A program made the position numbers and the translations under genes. This document shows, in pieces, positions 56,147 through 64,000 of a stretch of DNA of 64,000 bases. The DNA is from Bacteroidales bacterium. GTDB lineage: Bacteria > Bacteroidota > Bacteroidia > Bacteroidales > WCHB1-69. Under the pieces are notes generated by a model. The model was given only the letters and a program-made list of their open reading frames with translations, made no database searches and was not told where the DNA came from. The stretch spans positions 1 through 64,000 of the forward strand of contig JAEEQE010000012.1 in NCBI GenBank assembly GCA_016285145.1, in the 5' to 3' direction. Every line of letters begins with the position of its first letter. Position 1 is the first letter of the stretch.

Positions 56147-57117
56147 AACACCACCGGGTTGCTGATCTTAAAATAACGCCTCATGCACATCTGCATGTAC
56201 TCGAAACTGCCGAAGTTGACCGATTTAGGGGCTTCGCCTTTCTTGAACATCACCATGCCGCACGACATTCCGTTGATGTACGGGGTGATGTCGCAGTCGA
56301 ATTGCGAGGTCATGTCATAATCGCGCACGGTAATCTGCTGGTAATTCTGGTACACCTCTTCGTAAAGCACATGGTTCTCCTCGCAGAAAGCCTGCAGGCG
56401 CGGAATGCATTCGTCCCACATTTCGGGTTTTTCATTTCTGTTATAGAAAAAAATGATGGCATCGTAATCGGGAAGGGTGTCAGCTATCTCCACCATCTCG
56501 AACCGACCGGACGTGTTGATTACGAATTGCTCACTGACGATGCTTTTACGATGATATTTTTCCGGATCTTCCATGAAGCCCTGCTTGGTGGCTTTGGTGA
56601 GGGATCTGATCCACTCATACTCCTTGGTGATGGTAAAGGTGTTGCCATCGGCTTGGCGGTAGGCGTTCCACAGTTCCGTTTCGAGCACGTCCTGCTTCTG
56701 GATGGCCACATTGACAGCCACGGGCATCAGGTCAAGGATGCGCTGGGTGCCGAACCCCGAAGTGATGACGAGATACATCCACTCGCGCGACTGCGACTGC
56801 AGCAGCCATAACTCGCGGCCTTCGGGCAGACGCTCCTTGCAGCGCACGCCCCACTCCGTGGGAAATTCGGCCTTGGCCTGCACATGGCTGCCGATATAGG
56901 TCTGCGCCTTTTCAAAAAAACGATCCATGAAATCTTCCGAAAGCGGATAAAGGGTGTTCTGGTCCGACACACTGGTGTGGAGCGTGTCGGGCAGGATGAC
57001 GACAGGATAATCGACGAAATTGTCGTCCTTGTTTTCCTCTTTGTTGGATTTGTTGCGGCATCCGGCAAGCAAAAGAAGGCCTGCGAGGATGACGATAATG
57101 TTGATTTTCGCGTTCAT
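56143..57117 (-). CDS. lipoprotein of unknown function upstream of tilS
   Basis: 324 residues from the ATG at 57117 (MNAKINIIVILAGLLLLAGC), with a lipobox Cys at about residue 20. After a charged linker (RNKSNKEENKDD) the domain has GREL, EWMYLVITSGFG and ITVRDYDMTSQFDCDITPYI segments, but I recognise no family. An upstream reading to 57198 adds a tail without a signal and crosses the -7 box at 57141, so it is rejected. It is the first gene of the tilS operon. Confidence 0.75.
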   Translation of the reverse strand: MNAKINIIVILAGLLLLAGCRNKSNKEENKDDNFVDYPVVILPDTLHTSVSDQNTLYPLSEDFMDRFFEKAQTYIGSHVQAKAEFPTEWGVRCKERLPEGRELWLLQSQSREWMYLVITSGFGTQRILDLMPVAVNVAIQKQDVLETELWNAYRQADGNTFTITKEYEWIRSLTKATKQGFMEDPEKYHRKSIVSEQFVINTSGRFEMVEIADTLPDYDAIIFFYNRNEKPEMWDECIPRLQAFCEENHVLYEEVYQNYQQITVRDYDMTSQFDCDITPYINGMSCGMVMFKKGEAPKSVNFGSFEYMQMCMRRYFKISNPVVL

Positions 57118-57140
57118 TAGGGTTTTGGTATTGACAGGTG

Positions 57141-57148
57141 CAAAAATA
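57141..57148 (-). promoter_or_regulatory. -7 box of the lipoprotein-tilS-sufS operon
   Basis: caaaaata (TATTTTTG on the minus strand), 24 bp before the ATG at 57117. Confidence 0.6.
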
Positions 57149-57182
57149 CAAAAAAGTTCATGGTTAGTGCCCCCCGATTTTG

Positions 57183-57190
57183 TATCTTTG
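57183..57190 (+). promoter_or_regulatory. -7 box of the plus-strand GH3/tsaB operon
   Basis: TATCTTTG, a perfect TAnnTTTG, 50 bp before the ATG at 57240. It is divergent from the tilS operon promoter. Confidence 0.6.
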
Positions 57191-57239
57191 CAGCGCATTT
57201 TGACATTTAAAATCTTTTTGAAAATAAAACCGTTACACT

Positions 57240-57473
57240 ATGGATAATACAGAACGTTTTCATGAAATCAGCGATGAATTGTATAATGCTGTAAAAGAAT
57301 ATCTTGCTCATCATACGCAATATGCCACAGATGTGGAATTGGCTGTCAACTGGAACACGCGGGAGGTGAAAATCGCCCGTCCTTCCGAGTTTGGCGACGA
57401 TGACACGCCCTACATTCTGTCCGACTTCATCCTGATCAACGAACAGGGTCTGTACGAACCGAAAGTCTTTTAA
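57240..57473 (+). CDS. small protein of unknown function
   Basis: 77 residues, acidic, soluble: FHEISDELYNAVKEYLAHH, then VELAVNWNTREVKIARPSEFGDDDTPYILSDFIL. No family recognised. It has its own promoter box at 57183, and its stop is three bases before the GH3 fusion start, so the two are co-transcribed and probably translationally linked. Confidence 0.7.
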   Translation: MDNTERFHEISDELYNAVKEYLAHHTQYATDVELAVNWNTREVKIARPSEFGDDDTPYILSDFILINEQGLYEPKVF

Positions 57474-57476
57474 GGC

Positions 57477-60371
57477 ATGAGGCGCATTGTCCTTCTTTTC
57501 GTATGCCTGCTGTCGATTCTGGCGGTGAAAGCCCAATCCGGCCGGGCGGAGGAGCTGTTCTCGAAGATGACCTTGGAGGAGAAGATCGCGCAGCTGATGA
57601 TTGTGCGCGTCAACACCACGGGCACCGCTGCCGACAACCTCAAGATGCTGAACGACATTGCCCAGTACCAGCCGGGCGGGGTCTGTTTCTTCAAGGTCCC
57701 GAAGTGCGGGCCGGTGTGGGAGGCCCAGCTTACCAACCGGATGCAGGCGCTCAGCAAAGTCCCGATGTTCGTCTCCATTGATGGCGAGTGGGGACCAGCC
57801 ATGCGTCTGGACAGCTGTGTGGCATTCCCCCGCCAGATGACCATGGGGGCCTTGTCAGACGAAAACGATTCGCTGATCTATCAGATGGGACGGGAGGTGG
57901 CGGCCCAGTGCCGCGCCATCGGGGTGAATCTCAATTTTGCTCCCTGTGTGGACATCAACAACAACGCGAGAAATCCGGTCATCAACAGCCGCTCGTTCGG
58001 TGAAAGCCGCGAGAAGGTCAGTCGGAAGGCCTTCCTTTACCTCAACGGAATGCAGGATGGCGGCATCATCGGCTGTATCAAGCATTTCCCCGGTCACGGC
58101 GACACGGAGACGGATTCCCATCTCGGCCTGCCCAGCATCCGGAAGAGCCGCATCGAACTCGATGAACTGGAATTATACCCGTATCGTCAACTCCTAAACG
58201 GGAACACGGACATGGTAATGGTGGCCCACCTGAACGTTCCGGCATTGGATTCCACACCCAACTCGGTATCCTCCCTCTCGTTTCCCATTGTATCCGAGCT
58301 GTTGAAACGCGAATACGGCTACACCGGACTTATTATTACAGATGGCATGGAGATGCAGGGCGTGCGCAAGCAGAACCGCTTCGAGGGTGATGTCGAAATC
58401 CGGGCCCTGCTGGCCGGCGTGGATATCCTGCTGCTGCCGAACACCCCTTCGTTGGCCATCCAGGCTATCCGTCAGGCGGTGGACAGCGGCATCGTTCCGG
58501 TGGAGCTGATCAACGACCGCTGCATGCGCATTCTGAAATTCAAGGAGAGCAAAGGGCTGCTCGACAGCCAACCGGTGGATCTTTCCGCCGTGAAAAATCG
58601 CATGAACAGCGAGAATGCCATCCACATCAACAACAGCATTGAGCAGAAAGCCGTTACTCTCTTGAAAAACGAGGATCATTTTCTTCCTTTTAATAATAAA
58701 AACAATACGACAAAAACCGACAGTGTGGTGTTTTTGAGTATTGGAAGAACAGAATACAACAAGGAATACAACCGCATCGCAACCCGCTACAATATGGTTT
58801 TCATGAGCCAGCCCAAGGCCGTGCCCGCGAAGAACGCCGATCTTTTCTGCCAAAAGCTGAAAGACGCCCTTGCACCCTATCGGCGTGTGGTGGTGGTGTA
58901 TGGCGGTTCCAACCAGATGGCCAAGACCCAATACGGCACCGATGCCAAGATGCTGAATCTGCTCAACCAGATAGCCGGCAAGAAAGAGGTGGTTCTGATT
59001 CACACCAACAACCCGTATGCCCTGAATTATTTCGGCAACCTGTCGGATTACAAAGCCTTGATGGTCACCTATCAGGCTACGCCGAACAGCGTGCAGAGCG
59101 CCCTTGAGGCCTGTTTTGGCGAGCGTCGTTGCGAAGGCACTTTGCCCGTCAGCATTGACGCCTACCCCGCCGGCGCGGGCATTGTGGACAAGAAAGAGCC
59201 GGCCAACTTCTCGCTCCTGCCCGACACCCTCACCCAAGCCCTCGACCGCTTGCTGGAAAACGGTGTCCGCGACCAGGTTTACCCCGGCTGCGCAGCTATC
59301 GCCGTGAAAGATGGCAAAACACTATACCATAAGGCTTTCGGATATTATACCTACGACCATCAGAATAAGATGACCACCCAGACAATGTTTGATGTGGCCT
59401 CCATCACCAAGGTGGCCGCCACCACCTTGGCGGTGATGAAACTCTATGACGAAAAGAAAATCCAACTCTCCGACCACATCGGAGAATACCTGCCCTATCT
59501 GAAAGGCACCACCAAAGCCCATCTCACCTTGGCCGAGTTGCTGACCCACACCTCAGGCCTGCCGGCATTTATACCATTTTATAAAGACATACAAGGGAAA
59601 GAGGCTTATCTGCGCCCATATAAAACGCCCAATTTCGAAATCAAGGTGGCCGACGACCTGTATCTGCGCAACGACTATCCCGACACCATGCGTCACGCCA
59701 TCGCCCATTGCAAACTCGGGCAGCACCAGTATCTGTACAGCGACCTCAACTTCCTGCTTCTGAAAGATATGGTGGAACATATTACGGGCCAGCCGATGGA
59801 CAGATACCTTGCCGAGAAGTATTACACTCCTATGGGGTTGACTCACACCTGTTTCAACCCGCTTGCACATGGTTTCAGCAAAGAGGATATCGCCCCCACG
59901 GAAAAGGATTTGGATTTCCGCAAGCAGGTGGTGCAAGGCTATGTACACGACCAAACCGCCGCGCTCATGAACGGCAATGCCGGCAATGCCGGACTCTTCA
60001 CCACGGCAGAAGAGCTGGCCGACATATTCCAGATGCTGATGAATGGCGGAATCTTCAAAGGCCGGCGTTTGCTGTCGGAGGAGACGGTGCGAGTGTTCAC
60101 CAACGTATATCCGCTGCATGGATGCAATGTGCGCGGATTAGGATTCCATACGCCCAAAGCCCCGGGCACATCCACCATTGTGCCTGCCAAGGCGTGCAAG
60201 CGCATCTTCGGACACCAGGGCTTCACCGGAGCCGTCGTCTGGTGTGATCCGGACACTAAACTGATCTATGTGTTCCTCTCCAACCGCGTGTATCCGTCTT
60301 GTTATCCTAACAAATTATCCAAAAGCCAAATACGACTCAAATCGCACGAAATCCTGTATCGTCTGCCATAA
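57477..60371 (+). CDS. GH3 beta-N-acetylhexosaminidase fused to a beta-lactamase-like serine hydrolase
   Basis: 964 residues with a signal peptide (…LAVKAQS). The GH3 domain (about 24-350) has the NagZ-type loop KHFPGHGDTETDSH near residues 201-214, which supplies the acid/base His, and the nucleophile D289 in LIITDGMEMQGV. A GH3 C-terminal alpha/beta domain follows to about 590. The last 370 residues are a class C beta-lactamase/DD-peptidase fold: S642 of SITK (SxxK), HTSGLP, and Y754 of YSDLN. It should act on peptidoglycan in the periplasm, trimming N-acetylglucosamine and perhaps peptide parts. This fusion is known in Bacteroidetes. It is followed by tsaB after 20 bp. Confidence 0.92.
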   Translation: MRRIVLLFVCLLSILAVKAQSGRAEELFSKMTLEEKIAQLMIVRVNTTGTAADNLKMLNDIAQYQPGGVCFFKVPKCGPVWEAQLTNRMQALSKVPMFVSIDGEWGPAMRLDSCVAFPRQMTMGALSDENDSLIYQMGREVAAQCRAIGVNLNFAPCVDINNNARNPVINSRSFGESREKVSRKAFLYLNGMQDGGIIGCIKHFPGHGDTETDSHLGLPSIRKSRIELDELELYPYRQLLNGNTDMVMVAHLNVPALDSTPNSVSSLSFPIVSELLKREYGYTGLIITDGMEMQGVRKQNRFEGDVEIRALLAGVDILLLPNTPSLAIQAIRQAVDSGIVPVELINDRCMRILKFKESKGLLDSQPVDLSAVKNRMNSENAIHINNSIEQKAVTLLKNEDHFLPFNNKNNTTKTDSVVFLSIGRTEYNKEYNRIATRYNMVFMSQPKAVPAKNADLFCQKLKDALAPYRRVVVVYGGSNQMAKTQYGTDAKMLNLLNQIAGKKEVVLIHTNNPYALNYFGNLSDYKALMVTYQATPNSVQSALEACFGERRCEGTLPVSIDAYPAGAGIVDKKEPANFSLLPDTLTQALDRLLENGVRDQVYPGCAAIAVKDGKTLYHKAFGYYTYDHQNKMTTQTMFDVASITKVAATTLAVMKLYDEKKIQLSDHIGEYLPYLKGTTKAHLTLAELLTHTSGLPAFIPFYKDIQGKEAYLRPYKTPNFEIKVADDLYLRNDYPDTMRHAIAHCKLGQHQYLYSDLNFLLLKDMVEHITGQPMDRYLAEKYYTPMGLTHTCFNPLAHGFSKEDIAPTEKDLDFRKQVVQGYVHDQTAALMNGNAGNAGLFTTAEELADIFQMLMNGGIFKGRRLLSEETVRVFTNVYPLHGCNVRGLGFHTPKAPGTSTIVPAKACKRIFGHQGFTGAVVWCDPDTKLIYVFLSNRVYPSCYPNKLSKSQIRLKSHEILYRLP

Positions 60372-60391
60372 CGCATTAATGTTTGTTTTTT

Positions 60392-61102
60392 ATGAAAGAA
60401 AACCCTATTCTGCTACATATTGAAACCGCTACGGAGGTGTGCTCGGTGGCTCTGACCCGTGGCGACACGCTTTTAGGTGTTTGCGAAGGGCGCGACGGCA
60501 ATTCGCACTCCAAAAACCTGCTACCTTTTATCGACAAGATGCTGAAAGAGGCAGGCCTCACCCCACGCGACCTGGATGCGGTGGCCGTCAGTATCGGTCC
60601 CGGCTCCTATACAGGATTGCGCATCGGCGTTTCCACGGCGAAAAGTCTCGCCTACACGCTGGAGATTCCCGTGCTGACCGTCAGCACGTTGGAGAGTCTG
60701 GCCCAAGGGGCATTGCAACATCTGCCATCGGAAGCCGATGATTTCCAGATCGTTCCCATGATTGATGCACGACGAATGGAGGTCTTCGCCGCCCGCTACG
60801 ACCGACAACTGCAACTCCTTGACGAGGTGGCCCCGGTCATTGTAGATGAGGATGCCTATCGCGATTTGCCGGACAACCAGACTGTGGTGTTCTGCGGCAA
60901 CGGGATGCCCAAATGCAAGGAATTATTAGCCCGTTTGCCCAACGCCCGCTTTGCCGACGTCGAACTGTCGGCCCGCTATCTGCTTCCGTCGGCCCTCCGC
61001 AAATGGCAACAGCAGGATTTTGCCGATGTGGCCTATTTCGAGCCGTTCTACCTAAAAGAATATGTGCCCGCCAAACCGAATGTAAAAGGATTGCACGCCT
61101 AA
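60392..61102 (+). CDS. tsaB: tRNA t6A biosynthesis protein TsaB
   Basis: 236 residues from the ATG at 60392 (MKENPILLHIETATEVCSVAL). The hallmark VSIGPGSYTGLRIGVSTAKSLAY is near residues 66-88. TsaB dimerises with TsaD and is needed for threonylcarbamoyladenosine at position 37 of tRNAs. A TTG nine bases upstream is unnecessary. The stop shares a base with the next start (TAATG at 61100-61104). Confidence 0.93.
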   Translation: MKENPILLHIETATEVCSVALTRGDTLLGVCEGRDGNSHSKNLLPFIDKMLKEAGLTPRDLDAVAVSIGPGSYTGLRIGVSTAKSLAYTLEIPVLTVSTLESLAQGALQHLPSEADDFQIVPMIDARRMEVFAARYDRQLQLLDEVAPVIVDEDAYRDLPDNQTVVFCGNGMPKCKELLARLPNARFADVELSARYLLPSALRKWQQQDFADVAYFEPFYLKEYVPAKPNVKGLHA

Positions 61103-61935
61103 TGGAAATTCACGAACCTATTGACCATCAGAAGAGACTGAACATCATCGCCATTGCCGACGACTCCGGCTACGGTCGGTCGGCGCTGGCCTATGGTCAT
61201 GTGCTGGCCCGCATATTCGGCGCCTCCCTGACGGTGGTCACACGCTTCGGCTTCACCCTGGAAGACAAGGTTCTATCGACACTTCCCGAGACGGAAATCA
61301 AAGCTTCTACATCTGAAAATCTGATTCTTCCCGATGGTTATTTCTTTCCTGAAATCCTCTATTCTTACGCAGAGAAGACCAACACCATCATGTTTGTCAT
61401 CGGGGTGGCGCGTGACGGGGAAGACGGACTTTTCCATGTCCGGCAGGCGGTCCGCTTCATCCAGCCCTCACGACTGCCTGTCATGACGGTCGGACGCACA
61501 CTTCCGACAGAAACAGCGTTCCAACAAGTGGTTTTGCCCCTCGACATTGAGCGGCAGTCGAAGGAGAAAGCCCTCTGGGCCGGCTATTTCAGCCGCTTTT
61601 ACCAGGCTGCCATCCACATCGTGTATCCCGACTATCAAGATAGCGGATTAAAAAAACAAGTAACTGATAATGTTGCTTTTGTAGAGAAACTCTATCAGAA
61701 TCTCGACATCAAATACGAAATGCACAACGTAAAGCCGCCCCGCAATATGGACTTGTTCTCCATCACCTATGCAGAATCATTGGGGGCCACCCTTTCCGTG
61801 GCCATGATGACGGGTTACCGCACGTTGGGCGATTGGCTCACCGGTCCGCGGGAGCGGAAAATCATCGCCAACCCGCAGCAGTTCCCCGTGCTGTGCATCA
61901 ACCCCCGCGAGGATTTGTACGTGTTGTGTACGTAA
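61102..61935 (+). CDS. UspA-like protein
   Basis: 277 residues from the ATG at 61102. Residues 12-140 read like a universal stress protein domain (LNIIAIADDSGYGRSALAYGHVLARIFGASLTVV, later RLPVMTVGR). A second, more diverged half begins VVLPLDIERQSKEKALWAGYFSRFYQAAIHIVYP and ends in PVLCINPRED. The canonical G-2x-G-9x-G(S/T) ATP motif is not clear. The start shares one base with the tsaB stop. A longer reading from 60913 lies inside tsaB and is rejected. Confidence 0.65.
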   Translation: MEIHEPIDHQKRLNIIAIADDSGYGRSALAYGHVLARIFGASLTVVTRFGFTLEDKVLSTLPETEIKASTSENLILPDGYFFPEILYSYAEKTNTIMFVIGVARDGEDGLFHVRQAVRFIQPSRLPVMTVGRTLPTETAFQQVVLPLDIERQSKEKALWAGYFSRFYQAAIHIVYPDYQDSGLKKQVTDNVAFVEKLYQNLDIKYEMHNVKPPRNMDLFSITYAESLGATLSVAMMTGYRTLGDWLTGPRERKIIANPQQFPVLCINPREDLYVLCT

Positions 61936-62009
61936 ACATCAACGACGGAACATCTTATCGCAAAAGCAGATTCCGTCCTCATCCCTAAAGGTTTCTTTTT
62001 TTTCCAAAA

Positions 62010-62534
62010 CTACCTCTTCACTATCACCCAAAAGAGATAGCCTATCAGCAGAAACGAAGCTATTCTGAAGAAAGGCGGCCAGAATGCCGACACCGTCAGA
62101 ATCAGAAGCAGGGAAAGCAACATCTTATAAGCCAAACGTTTGTTCTCAGGCAGATGCTCCCATGTCATCCGGAATCTCGATTCGATGTTCCACCAGGTGG
62201 TCCTAATTCCATTATGACGCACTCCCCGGGTGCCGGTATAGTCGTACACATTCTCCGCCTTTGTGGCCTTCATTTTGCGCACCCGCACACGAACGGATTC
62301 ATAATAAGTTTTCCCGTTCAATGTGGCACTGATGACCAAATGTGTACGGCCTTTGGAACGATTGAGACGGAACTTCTTAGTGCCAGAAGATTCCACTGGA
62401 ATGGTGTTCGCTTTGTATCCGTTATCCAATGTAAACTGCACGGAATCAACATTCTCGCACGACCATTTCAACTCCACGACATCGCCTTCCGTGACACGGG
62501 TTTTATCTACCGACAACGTAATCTTAGGTTTCAT
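62010..62534 (-). CDS. Ig-like protein with C-terminal membrane anchor
   Basis: 174 residues from the ATG at 62534 (MKPKITLSVDKTRVTEGDVVEL); the TTG at 62540 is not needed. The N-terminal 85 residues follow an Ig/PKD-like strand pattern (LKWSCENVDSVQFTLDNG, KKFRLNRSKGRTHLVISATLNGK). The C-terminal 40 residues hold two hydrophobic segments. There is no signal peptide, so the Ig-like part may face the cytoplasm. No role is known. Confidence 0.65.
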   Translation of the reverse strand: MKPKITLSVDKTRVTEGDVVELKWSCENVDSVQFTLDNGYKANTIPVESSGTKKFRLNRSKGRTHLVISATLNGKTYYESVRVRVRKMKATKAENVYDYTGTRGVRHNGIRTTWWNIESRFRMTWEHLPENKRLAYKMLLSLLLILTVSAFWPPFFRIASFLLIGYLFWVIVKR

Positions 62535-62620
62535 ATCCAAACATTTTAGAAAAAGAACACATCAAAAATTGTGCCAACCGGGAACATGTGATGTGTGACT
62601 TTTTTCGGGCGGTAAAGGTA

Positions 62621-62628
62621 CAAAAATA
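62621..62628 (-). promoter_or_regulatory. -7 box of the Ig-like membrane protein gene
   Basis: caaaaata (TATTTTTG on the minus strand), about 87 bp before the ATG at 62534. Confidence 0.5.
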
Positions 62629-62685
62629 AACATTCCAAGTTGATTGTTGAAAACAAAAGGTGCGGAAAAAATCAACATTTTTTCG

Positions 62686-62693
62686 TATTTTTG
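62686..62693 (+). promoter_or_regulatory. -7 box of recG
   Basis: TATTTTTG, 36 bp before the recG ATG at 62729. It is divergent from the promoter at 62621. Confidence 0.55.
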
Positions 62694-62728
62694 CTCCCGT
62701 TAAAAAGTGAACTCCAAGCATAACAGCC

Positions 62729-64000
62729 ATGGCTGCAGAATACGACATACTGAAGACACCCATCGAATTTCTGAAAGGTGTGGGACCGAAGCGCGCCGAG
62801 GTGTTTCGGAAGGAGTTCGACATCCACACATTTGACGACCTGCTGCACTATTATCCCTACCGTCATGTGGACAAATCGCAGATTTTCAAGGTGTCCGACA
62901 TTGTGGAAGACGGCAGTTACATCCAGTTGCGCGGGCGCATCTCGAACCTGCAGGTGGTGGGCCAGCAGCGCGGCAAGCGCCTCACTGCCCAGTTCACCGA
63001 CGAGAGCGGCACCTTGGAACTGGTCTGGTTCAACGGCATCAAGTGGGTGCAGGAGCTGTTGCAAAAAAAGCACGAATTCATCATTTTCGGGAAACCCACA
63101 CTCTATTACGGACACTGGAACATGACACATCCGGAGTTGATAGATCCCAACGCCCAGCAGGAATCGCAGGTGCCGATGGCTTTCCTACCTCTCTACAACA
63201 CCTCCGACCTGGCCAAGAAGAAAACCTTGGATTCCAAGGCGTTGGCCAAAATCATCGCTAACCTATTGCCAGTTGTCCACGACGTGATTCCCGAGACGTT
63301 GCCAGAGGAGATGCTCCGCCAGCTGCACCTGATGCCCCTGCGCGACGCACTCTGCCAGATCCACTACCCAGAAAGCCACGAACAACTGTCCCGCGCCACC
63401 CTGCGACTCAAATTCGACGAGCTCTTTTTCCTTCAGCTCAAGATGTTGAAGCTGAAACAGATCAACACCCAAAAGACGGCAGGGCACCGTTTCCCGCTGG
63501 TAGGACAATTTTTTAACAGCTTTTATAAAAACCACCTCCCCTTTGAATTGACAAATGCTCAGAAAAGAGTTATCCGGGAAATTCGGGGCGACCTCGGCAG
63601 CGGTCACCAAATGAACCGCCTGCTACAGGGCGACGTAGGCAGCGGAAAAACGATTATCGCTCTGTTTATCATGCTGTTGGCCAAAGACAACGGTTACCAG
63701 TCCTGTCTGATGGCCCCCACCGAAATCCTGGCCACCCAGCATTACGAGAAAATCAGCCGGCAGGTAGCTCCCTTAGGACTGCGTGTGGAGTTCCTGTCCG
63801 GTTCCACCAAGACCGCCAAGCGGCGGCAGATACTGGCAGGCCTGGAAAACGGCGATGTGGATATCCTGATCGGCACACACGCTCTGATTGAGGATAACGT
63901 GCAGTTCCAGAACCTCGGACTGGTGGTCATCGACGAGCAACACCGTTTCGGAGTGGAACAGCGTGCCAAGCTATGGCGCAAGAGTGCCGTGCCGCCGCAC
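62729..64000 (+). CDS. recG: ATP-dependent DNA helicase RecG, 3' end cut by window
   Basis: The first 424 residues of RecG; the frame is open to the last base. The N-terminal wedge/OB domain (FLKGVGPKRAEVFRKEFDIHT and GRISNLQVVGQ) is followed by the helicase motor: QMNRLLQGDVGSGKT (Walker A) near residue 300, APTEILATQHYE and VVIDEQHRFGVEQR (DExH) near 395-412. It remodels stalled replication forks and branched DNA. The full protein is usually about 690-700 residues, so roughly 270 are missing to the right. The start is the ATG at 62729. Confidence 0.95.
   Translation, partial: MAAEYDILKTPIEFLKGVGPKRAEVFRKEFDIHTFDDLLHYYPYRHVDKSQIFKVSDIVEDGSYIQLRGRISNLQVVGQQRGKRLTAQFTDESGTLELVWFNGIKWVQELLQKKHEFIIFGKPTLYYGHWNMTHPELIDPNAQQESQVPMAFLPLYNTSDLAKKKTLDSKALAKIIANLLPVVHDVIPETLPEEMLRQLHLMPLRDALCQIHYPESHEQLSRATLRLKFDELFFLQLKMLKLKQINTQKTAGHRFPLVGQFFNSFYKNHLPFELTNAQKRVIREIRGDLGSGHQMNRLLQGDVGSGKTIIALFIMLLAKDNGYQSCLMAPTEILATQHYEKISRQVAPLGLRVEFLSGSTKTAKRRQILAGLENGDVDILIGTHALIEDNVQFQNLGLVVIDEQHRFGVEQRAKLWRKSAVPPH

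Noticed and set aside
60913..61101. A longer N-terminus for the UspA-like protein inside tsaB
   Set aside because: The extra 63 residues read tsaB in another frame and look random; the ATG at 61102 that shares a base with the tsaB stop is a normal coupled start.
61944..61977. gacggaa/ttccgtc inverted repeat after the UspA-like gene as a terminator
   Set aside because: The loop is 20 bases, and the T-run begins more than 15 bases after the stem, so it is too weak to list as a feature.

Overview
The window comes from a member of the Bacteroidales. The signs are a giant secreted protein with a type IX secretion (T9SS) C-terminal sorting domain, a PorE-like T9SS gene, DUF3467 directly after rpoC, and genes that mostly lack Shine-Dalgarno sequences but carry the Bacteroidetes -7 box TAnnTTTG close upstream. 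I cannot name the species. The window holds about 46 protein genes and no rRNA or tRNA gene that I could recognise.

Layout. 1-817: the end of an ECF sigma factor gene and a coupled small membrane protein, followed by a cluster of seven short stem-loops (892-1115). 1137-10761: an accessory stretch, nearly all on the minus strand. It holds a 5'-truncated WG-repeat remnant, a DUF262-DUF1524 (GmrSD/SspE-like) nuclease, a SIMPL protein coupled to a HIRAN protein, a WYL regulator, two stand-alone P-loop ATPases and several unknown proteins. It is tied together by a 32-bp element found four times (4688-4719, 6950-6981, 9300-9331, 11038-11069). Each copy has a constant spacing between a TAnnTTTG-type box and a conserved 20-mer, always in the same orientation. 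11099-13840: a small membrane protein, an ICMT-like methyltransferase and an ABC-F ATPase.

13989-25531: the core operon secE-nusG-rplK-rplA-rplJ-rplL-rpoB-rpoC-DUF3467, transcribed right to left, with a promoter at 25716 and a terminator at 13924. rpoB appears to start at TTG. 25776-28379: trmB and an MsbA-like ABC exporter. 28446-40649: one gene for a 4067-residue T9SS cargo with about 12 SprB-like repeats, HYR/PKD-like repeats and a sorting domain, closed by a strong terminator. 41050-45262: proS-mazG-porE-like operon. 45355-49289 (plus strand): an unusual Tyr/Trp/His- and Ser-rich lipoprotein with a rare strong Shine-Dalgarno, a FadL-like barrel and a secreted protein of unknown function.

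49319-57117 (minus strand): a LysM lytic transglycosylase, a MORN-repeat protein, a small lipoprotein, and an overlapping operon lipoprotein-tilS-membrane protein-sufS. 57240-61935 (plus strand): a small protein, a GH3/beta-lactamase fusion, tsaB and a UspA-like protein. 62010-64000: an Ig-like membrane protein, and divergently recG, which is cut by the window edge.

The best candidate for something undescribed is the 1.1-11.1 kb island with its shared promoter/operator-like repeat. The giant T9SS cargo is the most striking single gene.
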